64,000 nucleotides of DNA, taken from the NCBI RefSeq assembly GCF_002243515.1, contig NZ_CP022657.1:1022001-1086000 (forward strand). The letters are read 5' to 3'. Under the pieces are notes generated by a model that searched no databases, was not told where the DNA came from, and worked only from the letters and a program-made list of their open reading frames with translations. This document shows, one piece after another, positions 1 through 6,187 of the stretch. Position 1 is the stretch's first letter; each line of letters opens with the position of its first letter. The DNA comes from Tumebacillus algifaecis. Its GTDB lineage: Bacteria > Bacillota > Bacilli > Tumebacillales > Tumebacillaceae. A program made the position numbers and the translations under genes.

Positions 1-169
1 CTTCTGCAAAAAAGGACAGCGGTCGATAGCTAGGGTTCCAAAAGCCTTTTTCCAATAAATCTGCAAAAAATTCGGGCGGGATGCCGAACGCAGATTGAAA
101 CAGGCCGATCAAACTGGCCCGTTGTGCCGACTGATCGCTGTAGGAATGGAGAAACTCCAACTGACTCAT
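1..169 (-). CDS. GNAT-like N-acetyltransferase, N-terminal part (cut by window edge)
   Basis: The minus-strand frame is open from an ATG at 169 to the left edge and gives 56 residues. The stretch around GLFQSAFGIPPEFF and GFWNPSYRP resembles the N-terminus of GNAT acetyltransferases, in which a short helix precedes the acetyl-CoA fold. The start is supported by AAGGGGG seven bases upstream and by a promoter at 203-232. The CoA-binding part lies outside the window, so substrate and exact family cannot be given. Confidence 0.6.
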   Translation of the reverse strand, partial: MSQLEFLHSYSDQSAQRASLIGLFQSAFGIPPEFFADLLEKGFWNPSYRPLSFFAE

Positions 170-202
170 TCAGATAGCCCCCTTGTCAGAATAAATATAG
201 GT

Positions 203-232
203 AGTATAGCAAGGGATGAGCGAATTTTCCAA
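203..232 (-). promoter_or_regulatory. Sigma-A-type promoter of the edge GNAT gene
   Basis: On the minus strand TTGGAA (227-232) and TATACT (203-208) are separated by 18 bases, with TG one base before the -10 (extended -10). It lies about 35 bases upstream of the ATG at 169. Confidence 0.6.
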
Positions 233-514
233 TGATAACGGCGATTTGCACATCTCGTTGTGGACGTAGCATAATTTTCACTTGGAAGGCGGGCTTGGCC
301 GAATGGATGATCAACGGGGGGAAGCGCTTAATGGAACAGCAGAATGTTATGTAGCGGACGGCTTCTCGACCGTCATGCGATCCGCATTTGTACCAAGTGC
401 CTCATCCAAGCAGGTCTGCACGTGGTTGCGTGCATCATGGAGTTAGCGTTATTGCGCGGGAAATGCGCGGCTCTGCACACAATGGCCGAAGACGGACAGG
501 ATCTGTGATCGATG

Positions 515-543
515 AACTGCTGAGACGTTCTCGGCGGTTTTTT
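515..543 (+). terminator. Rho-independent terminator with no assigned gene upstream
   Basis: A 10-bp stem, AACTGCTGAG (515-524) with CTCGGCGGTT (530-539), has a 5-base loop and runs into a T tract ending at 543. Confidence 0.65.
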
Positions 544-746
544 AATGGGAGACAACGATCTGCATATGCAATCTGGAACCTTTTCCCTGGTGTGTGCTAT
601 GATGAAGTTCATCTCCTGATCGGACGACCGATATGAAACGGGAGCAGTCGTTTGGGTGGCACCATTCTTTTCGGTCGCTATGCCAGTATCTAGCTGATGA
701 AACACGATGCAAATCGGTTTGAACAAGGAAACAAAGGGTGATCAAA

Positions 747-1064
747 GTGAAACATCTGATCGGATTGCAAGAGGTCCAAGCACACCTCCATGCTCATGAG
801 CAAACTCTATTGTTGATCAAAACGGTCAATTGCGGAGTCTGCGATGTTATCTATGAAAAGACGGAGCGGCTGCTTGAGCAGTTTCCTCAAGTCCAAGCGG
901 CGGTCGTTTCTGCAGATGAATCGCCCAGTATTGCCGGGGAGTTTCTCGTGTTTACAGCCCCGACGATCTTGCTGTTTCTCCATGGAAAAGAGGTACATCG
1001 CCAGGCGCGCTTTGTGTTGGTAGATAAAGTGGAGGCGGTCTTGCAGGCTTTGAGCGAAGCGTGA
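747..1064 (+). CDS. Thioredoxin-like protein with CGVC active site
   Basis: This 105-residue protein has a small thioredoxin-fold layout. A beta strand (TLLLIKTV) leads into NCGVCDVIYEK, where CxxC matches the redox pair of thioredoxins. A cis-proline-type segment (TAPTILLFLHGKEV) follows. It probably acts as a cytoplasmic thiol-disulfide protein; the partner is unknown. The GTG at 747 is preferred over the in-frame GTG at 738 because AAAGGG (733-738) sits eight bases before 747 but overlaps 738. CGVC differs from the CGPC of classical thioredoxin, so its redox potential and role may differ. Many Bacillales carry such short thioredoxin-family proteins. Confidence 0.8.
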   Translation: MKHLIGLQEVQAHLHAHEQTLLLIKTVNCGVCDVIYEKTERLLEQFPQVQAAVVSADESPSIAGEFLVFTAPTILLFLHGKEVHRQARFVLVDKVEAVLQALSEA

Positions 1065-1138
1065 GCAAAAAGATCGCTATTCTGAAGGTGGCGTTTATGG
1101 TACGCTGGTGTATGAAAATGGAGAGGAGGTGCTCAATC

Positions 1139-1279
1139 TTGAAGAAAAAATCGTTGCAGTCTTTGTCAAAAGGGATTGGGTACTCGACCGCCGTTTTCTT
1201 TGCATATGCGAACCACGGGAGCAGTCTGTCCAAAAACGGATACTTTTGCGACTCGTCGCCGTCTCTTCGCATGCAATAA
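1139..1279 (+). CDS. Possible 46-residue peptide with strong RBS
   Basis: A TTG codon at 1139 lies eight bases after GAGAGGAGGT, one of the best Shine-Dalgarno matches in the window. The frame gives 46 residues: a basic start (MKKKSLQSLSKG), a short hydrophobic stretch (STAVFFAYAN) and a tail with one Cys near FCDSSPSL. Two terminator hairpins follow at once. The same frame reaches back to a GTG at 1061 that overlaps the thioredoxin-like stop, so coupling is possible. Short basic-hydrophobic-Cys peptides can be autoinducer precursors, but the proline-containing AgrD tail and an AgrB are not seen. Function unknown; it may not be a gene. Confidence 0.35.
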   Translation: MKKKSLQSLSKGIGYSTAVFFAYANHGSSLSKNGYFCDSSPSLRMQ

Positions 1280-1297
1280 GGTACATGTGGAGATCAG

Positions 1298-1326
1298 ACC
1301 ACGGGTTGCTGGCCTGTGGTTTTTTT
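1298..1326 (+). terminator. Rho-independent terminator (first of a pair)
   Basis: ACCACGGG (1298-1305) pairs with CCTGTGGT (1313-1320) and a run of T follows to 1326. Confidence 0.75.
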
Positions 1327-1337
1327 CGAGCGGAACG

Positions 1338-1363
1338 CCACAGGCAGGTGCCTGTGGTTTCTT
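1338..1363 (+). terminator. Second hairpin of a tandem terminator pair
   Basis: CCACAGGC (1338-1345) pairs with GCCTGTGG (1350-1357), followed by a weak T-rich stretch. The stem sequence is nearly that of the preceding hairpin, so the pair may have arisen by duplication or may fold alternatively. It lies just upstream of the next gene. Confidence 0.45.
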
Positions 1364-1392
1364 AATTTCCACGCCAAAAGGAGGAACTGAAC

Positions 1393-1920
1393 ATGATTCG
1401 AATCAAGCTGTTGGAACTGTCTGACGCGGAAGGTTTGTTGGCGCTGAATCTGCGGAACCGGGAGTTTTTTAAGCCGTTTTTGCCGACGCGGGCGGAAGAG
1501 CTTTATACGTTGGACGGTCAGCTGAAAGGCATCGAAAACAACTTGGCGAAGCGAGAGTTGGATCAACACTACGCGTTTGGGATCTACCTCAAGGAGAGCG
1601 GTGAATTGATCGGGACGGTGACCTTGATGGATGTGCTGCGCGGGGCGTTGCAAAGTTGCTTCATCGGCTATTATCTCGACGAACAGCACAATGGTAAAGG
1701 CTATATGAGCGCAGCGGTTCGGTTGGCGGTCGAGTACGGTTTTCAGACGCTTGGCTTGCATCGAATCGAAGCTGGCGTGATGCCGCACAATCTCGGTTCG
1801 ATCAAAGTGCTGGAGCGAGCCGGTTTTCAGAAAGAGGGCATTGCGAGGAAAAACGTGAAGATCAACGGCAAGTGGGAGGATCATCAGGTGCTGGCGATCC
1901 TCAATGAGGATGATCTGTAG
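1393..1920 (+). CDS. GNAT N-acetyltransferase, RimJ/RimL-like
   Basis: The 175-residue product has the RimJ/RimL-type GNAT layout: an N-terminal substrate region (LNLRNREFFKPFLP), strand SGELIGTVTL near residue 78, and an acetyl-CoA loop region (LDEQHNGKGYMSAAV, about 95-109). The typical C-terminus follows (HRIEAGVMPHNLGSIKVLERAGFQKEG). The family acetylates N-terminal amines of ribosomal proteins or small molecules; the substrate here cannot be read. The start has AAAGGAGG seven bases upstream. The gene stands alone after the tandem terminators. Confidence 0.88.
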   Translation: MIRIKLLELSDAEGLLALNLRNREFFKPFLPTRAEELYTLDGQLKGIENNLAKRELDQHYAFGIYLKESGELIGTVTLMDVLRGALQSCFIGYYLDEQHNGKGYMSAAVRLAVEYGFQTLGLHRIEAGVMPHNLGSIKVLERAGFQKEGIARKNVKINGKWEDHQVLAILNEDDL

Positions 1921-2128
1921 AATGCGCGTCAGCTTGCCCGTTGCGACAGGGGACGATTTTTCATGGATGTGAAGCAGGCGGAGGTTCTTGCTGGCTCTCT
2001 TTTGGCCCGCGGTTGCCTGTGTACGTGGACATGGGTCGCATCTACCAAATGCGTAATCGGGCGAGCTTGGCAGAAGCGAGGATCGACGGGGCGAAGCGCC
2101 TCAGCGAACTGTGAGATGAAAAGCGGTG

Positions 2129-2154
2129 AAAAAGGCTCCCAGCCGGGAGCCTTT
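2129..2154 (-). terminator. Terminator of the CoaB-like/Nudix operon
   Basis: AAAGGCTCCC (2131-2140) and GGGAGCCTTT (2145-2154) form a perfect 10-bp stem overlapping the Nudix stop codon. On the minus strand it runs into five T residues. Confidence 0.8.
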
Positions 2155-2563
2155 ATTCTTCGACCGCATAGCGTGCGAAGTTGGTCAACAATGGGCGGAT
2201 GTCCTGCATAAAGGGCATCAATGCTTCCGCTTCGGCAATCGACTTCCATTCGACGCTTTGGATTTCGGAGTCTTCCGTGCTGATTTCTCCCCCGGTTATC
2301 TCTGCAAGGAAGGTGACGAACAGCACGTGCTTGCCGCGAATGTGACGTTCGGAGACGTGTACGAGGTTGCCGACTGCGACATCGAAGCCCGTCTCCTCTT
2401 TGGCTTCACGTCTTGCCGCTTCGATCAGGGTTTCGCCGTCTTCACGCTTACCGCCGGGGAGCCCCCAGTACGTTTCGTTATGCACCATCAGCACTTGGTC
2501 GGTCTCGGCGTTGTGGATCAGTACGTAGGCGACATCATCGCGGGTCAGTCCTTTTTCAAACAT
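2153..2563 (-). CDS. Nudix hydrolase
   Basis: The 136-residue protein contains a complete Nudix box, G-x5-E-x7-REUxEExGU, in GGKREDGETLIEAAR followed by REAKEETGF (about residues 36-60). The box binds divalent metal and hydrolyses nucleoside-diphosphate-linked substrates, often oxidised or non-canonical nucleotides. Length is typical of a single-domain Nudix protein. The start is ATG after a GAGGGGG site. It is the last gene of a minus-strand operon, 16 bases after the DUF6886-like gene. The substrate cannot be predicted. Confidence 0.9.
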   Translation of the reverse strand: MFEKGLTRDDVAYVLIHNAETDQVLMVHNETYWGLPGGKREDGETLIEAARREAKEETGFDVAVGNLVHVSERHIRGKHVLFVTFLAEITGGEISTEDSEIQSVEWKSIAEAEALMPFMQDIRPLLTNFARYAVEE

Positions 2564-2579
2564 GGATCAAGTCCCCCTC

Positions 2580-3086
2580 TTAACGGAGCGCATTGCGCAT
2601 CCGGATCATCGAAAAATGCAAGGTCGTCTGAAGCAGTGTATCATGCAGTGGAAACAGGGACGGTGTCAGGCGCAATTCGACGTCGGCAGCACAGAGACGG
2701 GCGAGCAGGTTGCCGACCGGTTCGACACGTTGTGGCGTGACCGGGAGGAGGGAAGTGAAGTAGCCAGGTCCGTCCTCTCTACAGGTGAACGTGTCAGCGG
2801 GCATGTGATAGACGTAGAGTTTGGTGCTTTGCATCTTTTCCAGCCAGCCGCTTTCGATGGCGATCACCTTGCGAGCGGACGTTTGGGCGTGGAAGCGTTG
2901 ACGATCTTCCGCCGAAGTGTTCGCTGTGGGCCAAAAGGCGACGCGCGGGCAGTCACGTGGGAAAAAATAAAGCGGCGCGCGCAGCTCATCGATCGCCCAG
3001 ACCATCGCTGGTAAGTTCGGGTGCGCTGGATGCTGGCGCGGTATAAAATGTCGAATCGAGTCGTCCTCGCTAAAATGATACATCAT
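2580..3086 (-). CDS. Uncharacterised protein, DUF6886-like
   Basis: This 168-residue protein begins MMYHFSEDDSIRHF and contains PAMVWAIDELRAPLYFFP and RDCPRVAFW, a pattern I recall from an uncharacterised Bacillales family (DUF6886). No signal peptide or membrane segment is visible, so it should be cytoplasmic. Its start overlaps the end of the CoaB-like gene by 17 bases and its end is 16 bases before the Nudix gene, so the three are probably co-transcribed. The opening YHFSED with later conserved Arg and Asp residues vaguely recalls small DarT/DUF4433-like folds, but I would not assign an activity. Confidence 0.7.
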   Translation of the reverse strand: MMYHFSEDDSIRHFIPRQHPAHPNLPAMVWAIDELRAPLYFFPRDCPRVAFWPTANTSAEDRQRFHAQTSARKVIAIESGWLEKMQSTKLYVYHMPADTFTCREDGPGYFTSLLPVTPQRVEPVGNLLARLCAADVELRLTPSLFPLHDTLLQTTLHFSMIRMRNALR

Positions 3087-3777
3087 GTGAAACGGCCTCT
3101 CTACCTTGCTGGCTCAGTCTGTCCAACAGCTTGTGGGCGGTCGTTTTTTTGTCCGCGCAGACTTCGACTTCGCCTTGGCGCGGGACGATGTAGTGCGGTG
3201 TCGTTTCGGTGTACAGCGAATGAGATGCATTGGCGACGACAAGGTCGGCGCGCCACGCGTCCATGCGCAGGCGGGAGCGCTCTAGCAAATAGTCCGGGTC
3301 GGCGTTGTGCTCAAGTTTGAAGCCGACGAGAAATGTAGCAGGTTGCCACGCTTTGATCTGGGTGATCACTTTGGGCGCTTTTTTGAAATGGACGATCGGC
3401 GGGTTGTCGCTGGAGATCTTGCCTGTATCGGTGATCAGATTGCCGTCCTGATCGAGCATCTTGTCCACGATCCAGTCGGACACGGCAGCCGTCATGATCA
3501 CAGCGTCGATCTGCTCGGCAGTCAGTGTGCTCCGCAGTTGATCGGTGAGGTTTTCAATCCCAAGAAACGGCAACAGGCGCAGGTTGGGATGGCTCTTGGG
3601 CACCTTGGCAAAATAGCCATGCAAATAGATGACTTTGGCGCCAAGATCCAAAGCTGTTTCGGCCAGATAACAGCCCATCGTGCCGCGCGCGAGGTTGGTG
3701 TGGCCGCGCACTTCGTCCCATTTTTCCAACGTGCCGCCGCTGGTGATGAGAATGGTTTTGTTATGTAACGTTGTCAA
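3070..3777 (-). CDS. Stand-alone CoaB-like (phosphopantothenoylcysteine synthase-type) protein
   Basis: The protein (235 residues from TTG 3777) matches the C-terminal half of bifunctional Dfp/CoaBC. It starts NKTILITSGGTLEKWDEVR, with the nucleotide-binding ITSGGT, continues with ARGTMGCYLAE, and has VIMTAAVSDW near the middle and a KxxP-type segment FKKAPKVI. CoaB couples 4'-phosphopantothenate to cysteine using CTP. There is no CoaC decarboxylase half, so this is either a separate CoaB or a relative with another acid substrate. The TTG start is chosen because GGAGGGG lies six bases upstream; the longer frame to 3828 would place its start inside the promoter's -35 box. It heads a three-gene operon. 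Confidence 0.75.
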   Translation of the reverse strand: MTTLHNKTILITSGGTLEKWDEVRGHTNLARGTMGCYLAETALDLGAKVIYLHGYFAKVPKSHPNLRLLPFLGIENLTDQLRSTLTAEQIDAVIMTAAVSDWIVDKMLDQDGNLITDTGKISSDNPPIVHFKKAPKVITQIKAWQPATFLVGFKLEHNADPDYLLERSRLRMDAWRADLVVANASHSLYTETTPHYIVPRQGEVEVCADKKTTAHKLLDRLSQQGREAVSHDVSF

Positions 3778-3799
3778 ATCGATCCCCTCCACGAAATCT

Positions 3800-3828
3800 A
3801 CTATATCACCCCTTGTATACACTTCCAA
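3800..3828 (-). promoter_or_regulatory. Sigma-A promoter of the CoaB-like operon
   Basis: On the minus strand TTGGAA (3823-3828) and TATAGT (3800-3805) are 17 bases apart, close upstream of GGAGGGG (3784-3790). Confidence 0.75.
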
Positions 3829-3866
3829 GCTGTGGGTAACGCAGCGCTGGACGAACCGTCTTCACC

Positions 3867-3898
3867 TAGAAAAGAGAGGGGAATCAATTCCCGCTCCC
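3867..3898 (-). terminator. Terminator overlapping the TIGR02206 gene end
   Basis: On the minus strand GGGAG-c-GGGAA pairs with TTCCC-c-TCTC, followed by TTTTC. The gene's TGA stop lies in the loop. Confidence 0.55.
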
Positions 3899-4624
3899 TT
3901 TTCGTTTGCGTCTGAAATCTTGCACGCCAAACGGCAGATAGAAGAGCAACACCGACACCAACACCACCGCTTCGAGCCAGATGATGTAGTACGGCCACGG
4001 CCCGAGCAGATCTAACAGTGATGCGGCGCCTGGCTTGTGTGCGAGGAACATGTAGTTGCCTCCGGTCAGCCAATTGGCAAGCCCGACCAAGAGAGCGATG
4101 ATGTTCAGCATCAAGATCGACCGCCAGATCGAGTGCAGCGTTGGGCGGAATCCTTCGACAAACACCATGTAGAACCCGGCCACCAGGATCGCACCGTGCG
4201 CGATGAAAAACTGATACGTGCGAAAATGCGGGTAGGAGAAGTGCCCGAGATCGGGTGTCAACAGCGCTTGCAACGCGCCGCCAATCCCGATCAGAAAGGC
4301 GAATTCGAATAGCGCCAGACTGCGCGTGATCAGCATGAACGCCGATAGATACAACGAAATCGTACAGAGTTGCAGCGGCAGATTGTAGTCGAGCGTCCAA
4401 GACCCTTCGACGAGAAACCAGACGTTCAACGCGAGGTCGGACAACAGCAACAGCCCGGCCAAACAGTAGCGCGTCAAGCGGTTCACCCGCTCCTGTTTCA
4501 ACTTGTCGCGGTACCGATAGAGGAAGACAATCGCTGTGAAAATAAGAAATAATGAGAAGAGATGCCCAAAAGAAAACATCACAAACGGCTCGTCCGTTCC
4601 ACTTATATCAAAAAATTCAAACAA
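3884..4624 (-). CDS. Integral membrane protein, TIGR02206/YwaF family
   Basis: The 246-residue protein has about seven hydrophobic segments, starting with FSFGHLFSLFLIFTAIVFL. It carries family-like features: DYNLPLQLCTISLYLSAF, and HFRTYQFFIAHGAILVAGFYM in the middle. It belongs to the uncharacterised YwaF/TIGR02206 membrane proteins; function unknown. The start is TTG at 4624, seven bases after GAGGTGA. That ribosome binding site is inside one copy of a 23-bp tandem duplication (4631-4676). It is transcribed divergently from proC. Confidence 0.8.
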   Translation of the reverse strand: MFEFFDISGTDEPFVMFSFGHLFSLFLIFTAIVFLYRYRDKLKQERVNRLTRYCLAGLLLLSDLALNVWFLVEGSWTLDYNLPLQLCTISLYLSAFMLITRSLALFEFAFLIGIGGALQALLTPDLGHFSYPHFRTYQFFIAHGAILVAGFYMVFVEGFRPTLHSIWRSILMLNIIALLVGLANWLTGGNYMFLAHKPGAASLLDLLGPWPYYIIWLEAVVLVSVLLFYLPFGVQDFRRKRKGSGN

Positions 4625-4630
4625 TTATCT

Positions 4631-4676
4631 TCACCTCAATTCTTTACAACCTTTCACCTCAATTCTTTACAACCTA
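4631..4676. repeat. 23-bp tandem duplication covering an RBS
   Basis: TCACCTCAATTCTTTACAAC plus three bases is repeated head to tail (4631-4653 and 4654-4676). Read on the minus strand each copy holds AGGTGA, so the duplicated unit includes the Shine-Dalgarno of the TIGR02206 gene. Only the copy at 4631 is correctly spaced from the TTG start. Confidence 0.9.
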
Positions 4677-4743
4677 TTATTGTACAGGCTTGCCATTCAT
4701 TCCTGCTTTATAAGACAATAGGTTGAAAAGGGGGCGTGCACGG

Positions 4744-5553
4744 ATGAAAAAGCAAACGATCTTATTTTTAGGCGCTGGCCGGATGGCGGAAGCGATCCTG
4801 TCCGGACTGTTGACACGAAAGCGAGAGAACATTGAGGAGATCATCGTCACCAACCGCTCGAATCAGGAGCGTTTGGCGGAACTGCGCGACAAGTATGGTG
4901 TGACCGCGACGAACGACTGGCGGGCGCAGGTGGAGAAAGCGGATACGATCGTGTTGGCGATGAAGCCGGGTCAGGTTCGCGAGTCGCTGATCGAACTGGG
5001 GCCGCTGGTGAACGGGCAGTTTGTGTTCACGGTGGCGGCAGGCATAGGGACAGGGATGATGGAACAGCATCTGCCCGCAGGCACGCCTGTGGCCTGGGTG
5101 ATGCCAAACACGGCCGCATCACTCGGCGCTTCGGTTTCGTTGTACACGTATGGTCAAGCGGTCAAGGCGGAGCACAAAGCGGTGCTGGAAATGATCCTCG
5201 ATGGCATCGGCATCTATGAGGAGTGCACCGAAGAGCAGATTCACCAACTGACGGCGGTGACAGGATCTGCTCCAGCCTTTTTATATCGCTTTGCTGAGGT
5301 GCTGGAAGAGACGGCACGTGAGTTTGGCGTGTCTGAGGAACAGGCGCGTCGGATGATCGTCGGCATGTTCTACGGATCGGCGTTGATGCTCCAACAAGGC
5401 CAGTCGCCCGCCATTTTGCGAGATGGTGTCACAACGCCGGGCGGGGCGACGGCAGCGGGGCTTCGCGTGATGGAAGAGCGCGAGTTTCCGGCGTTGCTCA
5501 AGTCGGCTGTAGAGGCGACCAATGCACGTGCCAAAGAGATGGCAAAGGAGTAG
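4744..5553 (+). CDS. proC: Pyrroline-5-carboxylate reductase
   Basis: The 269-residue protein makes L-proline by NAD(P)H-dependent reduction of 1-pyrroline-5-carboxylate in the cytoplasm. The N-terminal dinucleotide motif is GAGRMAEAI (about residues 8-16), VLAMKPGQ follows in the Rossmann domain, and the C-terminal signature is DGVTTPGGATAAGL (about 224-237). Length is normal. The ATG at 4744 is preferred to the in-frame TTG at 4723 because the purine-rich AAAAGGGGGC lies just before it. An unknown gene starts five bases after its stop, pointing to an operon. Confidence 0.95.
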   Translation: MKKQTILFLGAGRMAEAILSGLLTRKRENIEEIIVTNRSNQERLAELRDKYGVTATNDWRAQVEKADTIVLAMKPGQVRESLIELGPLVNGQFVFTVAAGIGTGMMEQHLPAGTPVAWVMPNTAASLGASVSLYTYGQAVKAEHKAVLEMILDGIGIYEECTEEQIHQLTAVTGSAPAFLYRFAEVLEETAREFGVSEEQARRMIVGMFYGSALMLQQGQSPAILRDGVTTPGGATAAGLRVMEEREFPALLKSAVEATNARAKEMAKE

Positions 5554-5557
5554 TGCG

Positions 5558-5872
5558 ATGATCGACAAGATTCAAGCAGCGTATGACGAGATGATCGCCA
5601 ACTGGAATACGATGCAGTCGAGCGACATGGACAGTGCGGGCGATGATGCCGATCGTTTTCAAAGCTCATTTTACCGATTCATCGAGGAACTGCAGGAGTG
5701 GCTGGTGACTGCGGAGCCAAAACCACGCACGGTCGATGCGGCGATGGCGTTGCCATGGCTTGCTGAGCTATACGAAGAACTGCCAGCGCCGTTGATGCTA
5801 AATTTTGAGACGGAATTGGAATTGATCGTCGAAGGCATCACCCGCGAGGAGGACGCAAGGTACGACGAATGA
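5558..5872 (+). CDS. Uncharacterised acidic protein downstream of proC
   Basis: The 104-residue product is acidic (MIDKIQAAYDEM, GDDADRF, ELELIVEGITREEDARYDE) and likely alpha-helical, with no signal or membrane segment. I do not recognise it. The ATG at 5558 follows GGAG inside the proC end and lies four bases after the proC stop, so it is probably translated with proC. Its TGA stop falls within the first unit of an ACGAATG heptamer array that also contains the likely ATG of the next (broken) reading frame. Confidence 0.65.
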   Translation: MIDKIQAAYDEMIANWNTMQSSDMDSAGDDADRFQSSFYRFIEELQEWLVTAEPKPRTVDAAMALPWLAELYEELPAPLMLNFETELELIVEGITREEDARYDE

Positions 5873-5920
5873 CGAATGACGAATGACGAATGACGAATGA
5901 CGAATGACGAATGACGAATG
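5865..5920. repeat. Heptanucleotide tandem repeat, 8 x ACGAATG
   Basis: Eight perfect head-to-tail copies of ACGAATG. The unit is not a multiple of three, so copy number would change the reading frame across the array. The upstream gene stops within copy one, and every unit offers an ATG. Confidence 0.95.
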
Positions 5921-6102
5921 ACCAAGCGGTATTAGCAACTGAGCGCATCCCGCTGCTTTTTGGCAGTTGGTGGGGCTATGAGCGGTTGAAGGGTCTGTAG
6001 GAACTGACCGTAACCGCACAGGAAGAAGGCGATGTGTATCTGCATCGCTCGGTCTTGCAACAACGCTGCAACTGTCAGTGCCGTTGCAATCAAGAATCAT
6101 AG
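5911..6102 (+). pseudogene. Nonsense-interrupted reading frame after the heptamer array
   Basis: From an ATG inside the array the frame reads MTNDQAVLATERIPLLFG, then SWWGYERLKGL, a TAG at 5998-6000, and then remains open for 33 more codons (ELTVTAQEEGDVYLHRSVL, ending in a Cys-rich RCNCQCRC segment) to TAG at 6100-6102. The protein-like composition on both sides of the stop suggests a decayed or truncated gene that once overlapped the preceding gene by ATGA. I do not recognise the family, and the Cys-rich end may itself be a frameshift artefact. Confidence 0.4.
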
Positions 6103-6187
6103 CAGCACTTGAAATCGCGTAGACGTCTCCCCAATCGCATCTGGTTCGCATAGGCTGGTAAAGCGAACGCAGATGAGGTGATCTGGG

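Larger units (their letters stand above)
170..746. other. 577-base gap without a convincing gene
   Basis: Apart from the edge-gene promoter and a terminator at 515-543, I see no supported gene here. Short frames at 388-636 (+) and 373-726 (-) lack good ribosome binding sites and read like chance frames. A plus-strand terminator with no gene before it suggests a short untranslated transcript or the remnant of one. I could not match the stretch to tmRNA, 6S RNA, SRP RNA or a known riboswitch. Confidence 0.4.

Noticed and set aside
388-636. Open frame of 82 codons on the plus strand
   Set aside because: No ribosome binding site and low-complexity Arg/Ser-rich composition typical of chance frames in GC-rich DNA; a terminator lies within it.
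654-663. GGGTGGCACC resembling the T-box antiterminator core
   Set aside because: No terminator hairpin follows, no specifier stem is seen, and the next gene is a thioredoxin-like protein rather than an amino-acid or tRNA-synthetase gene.
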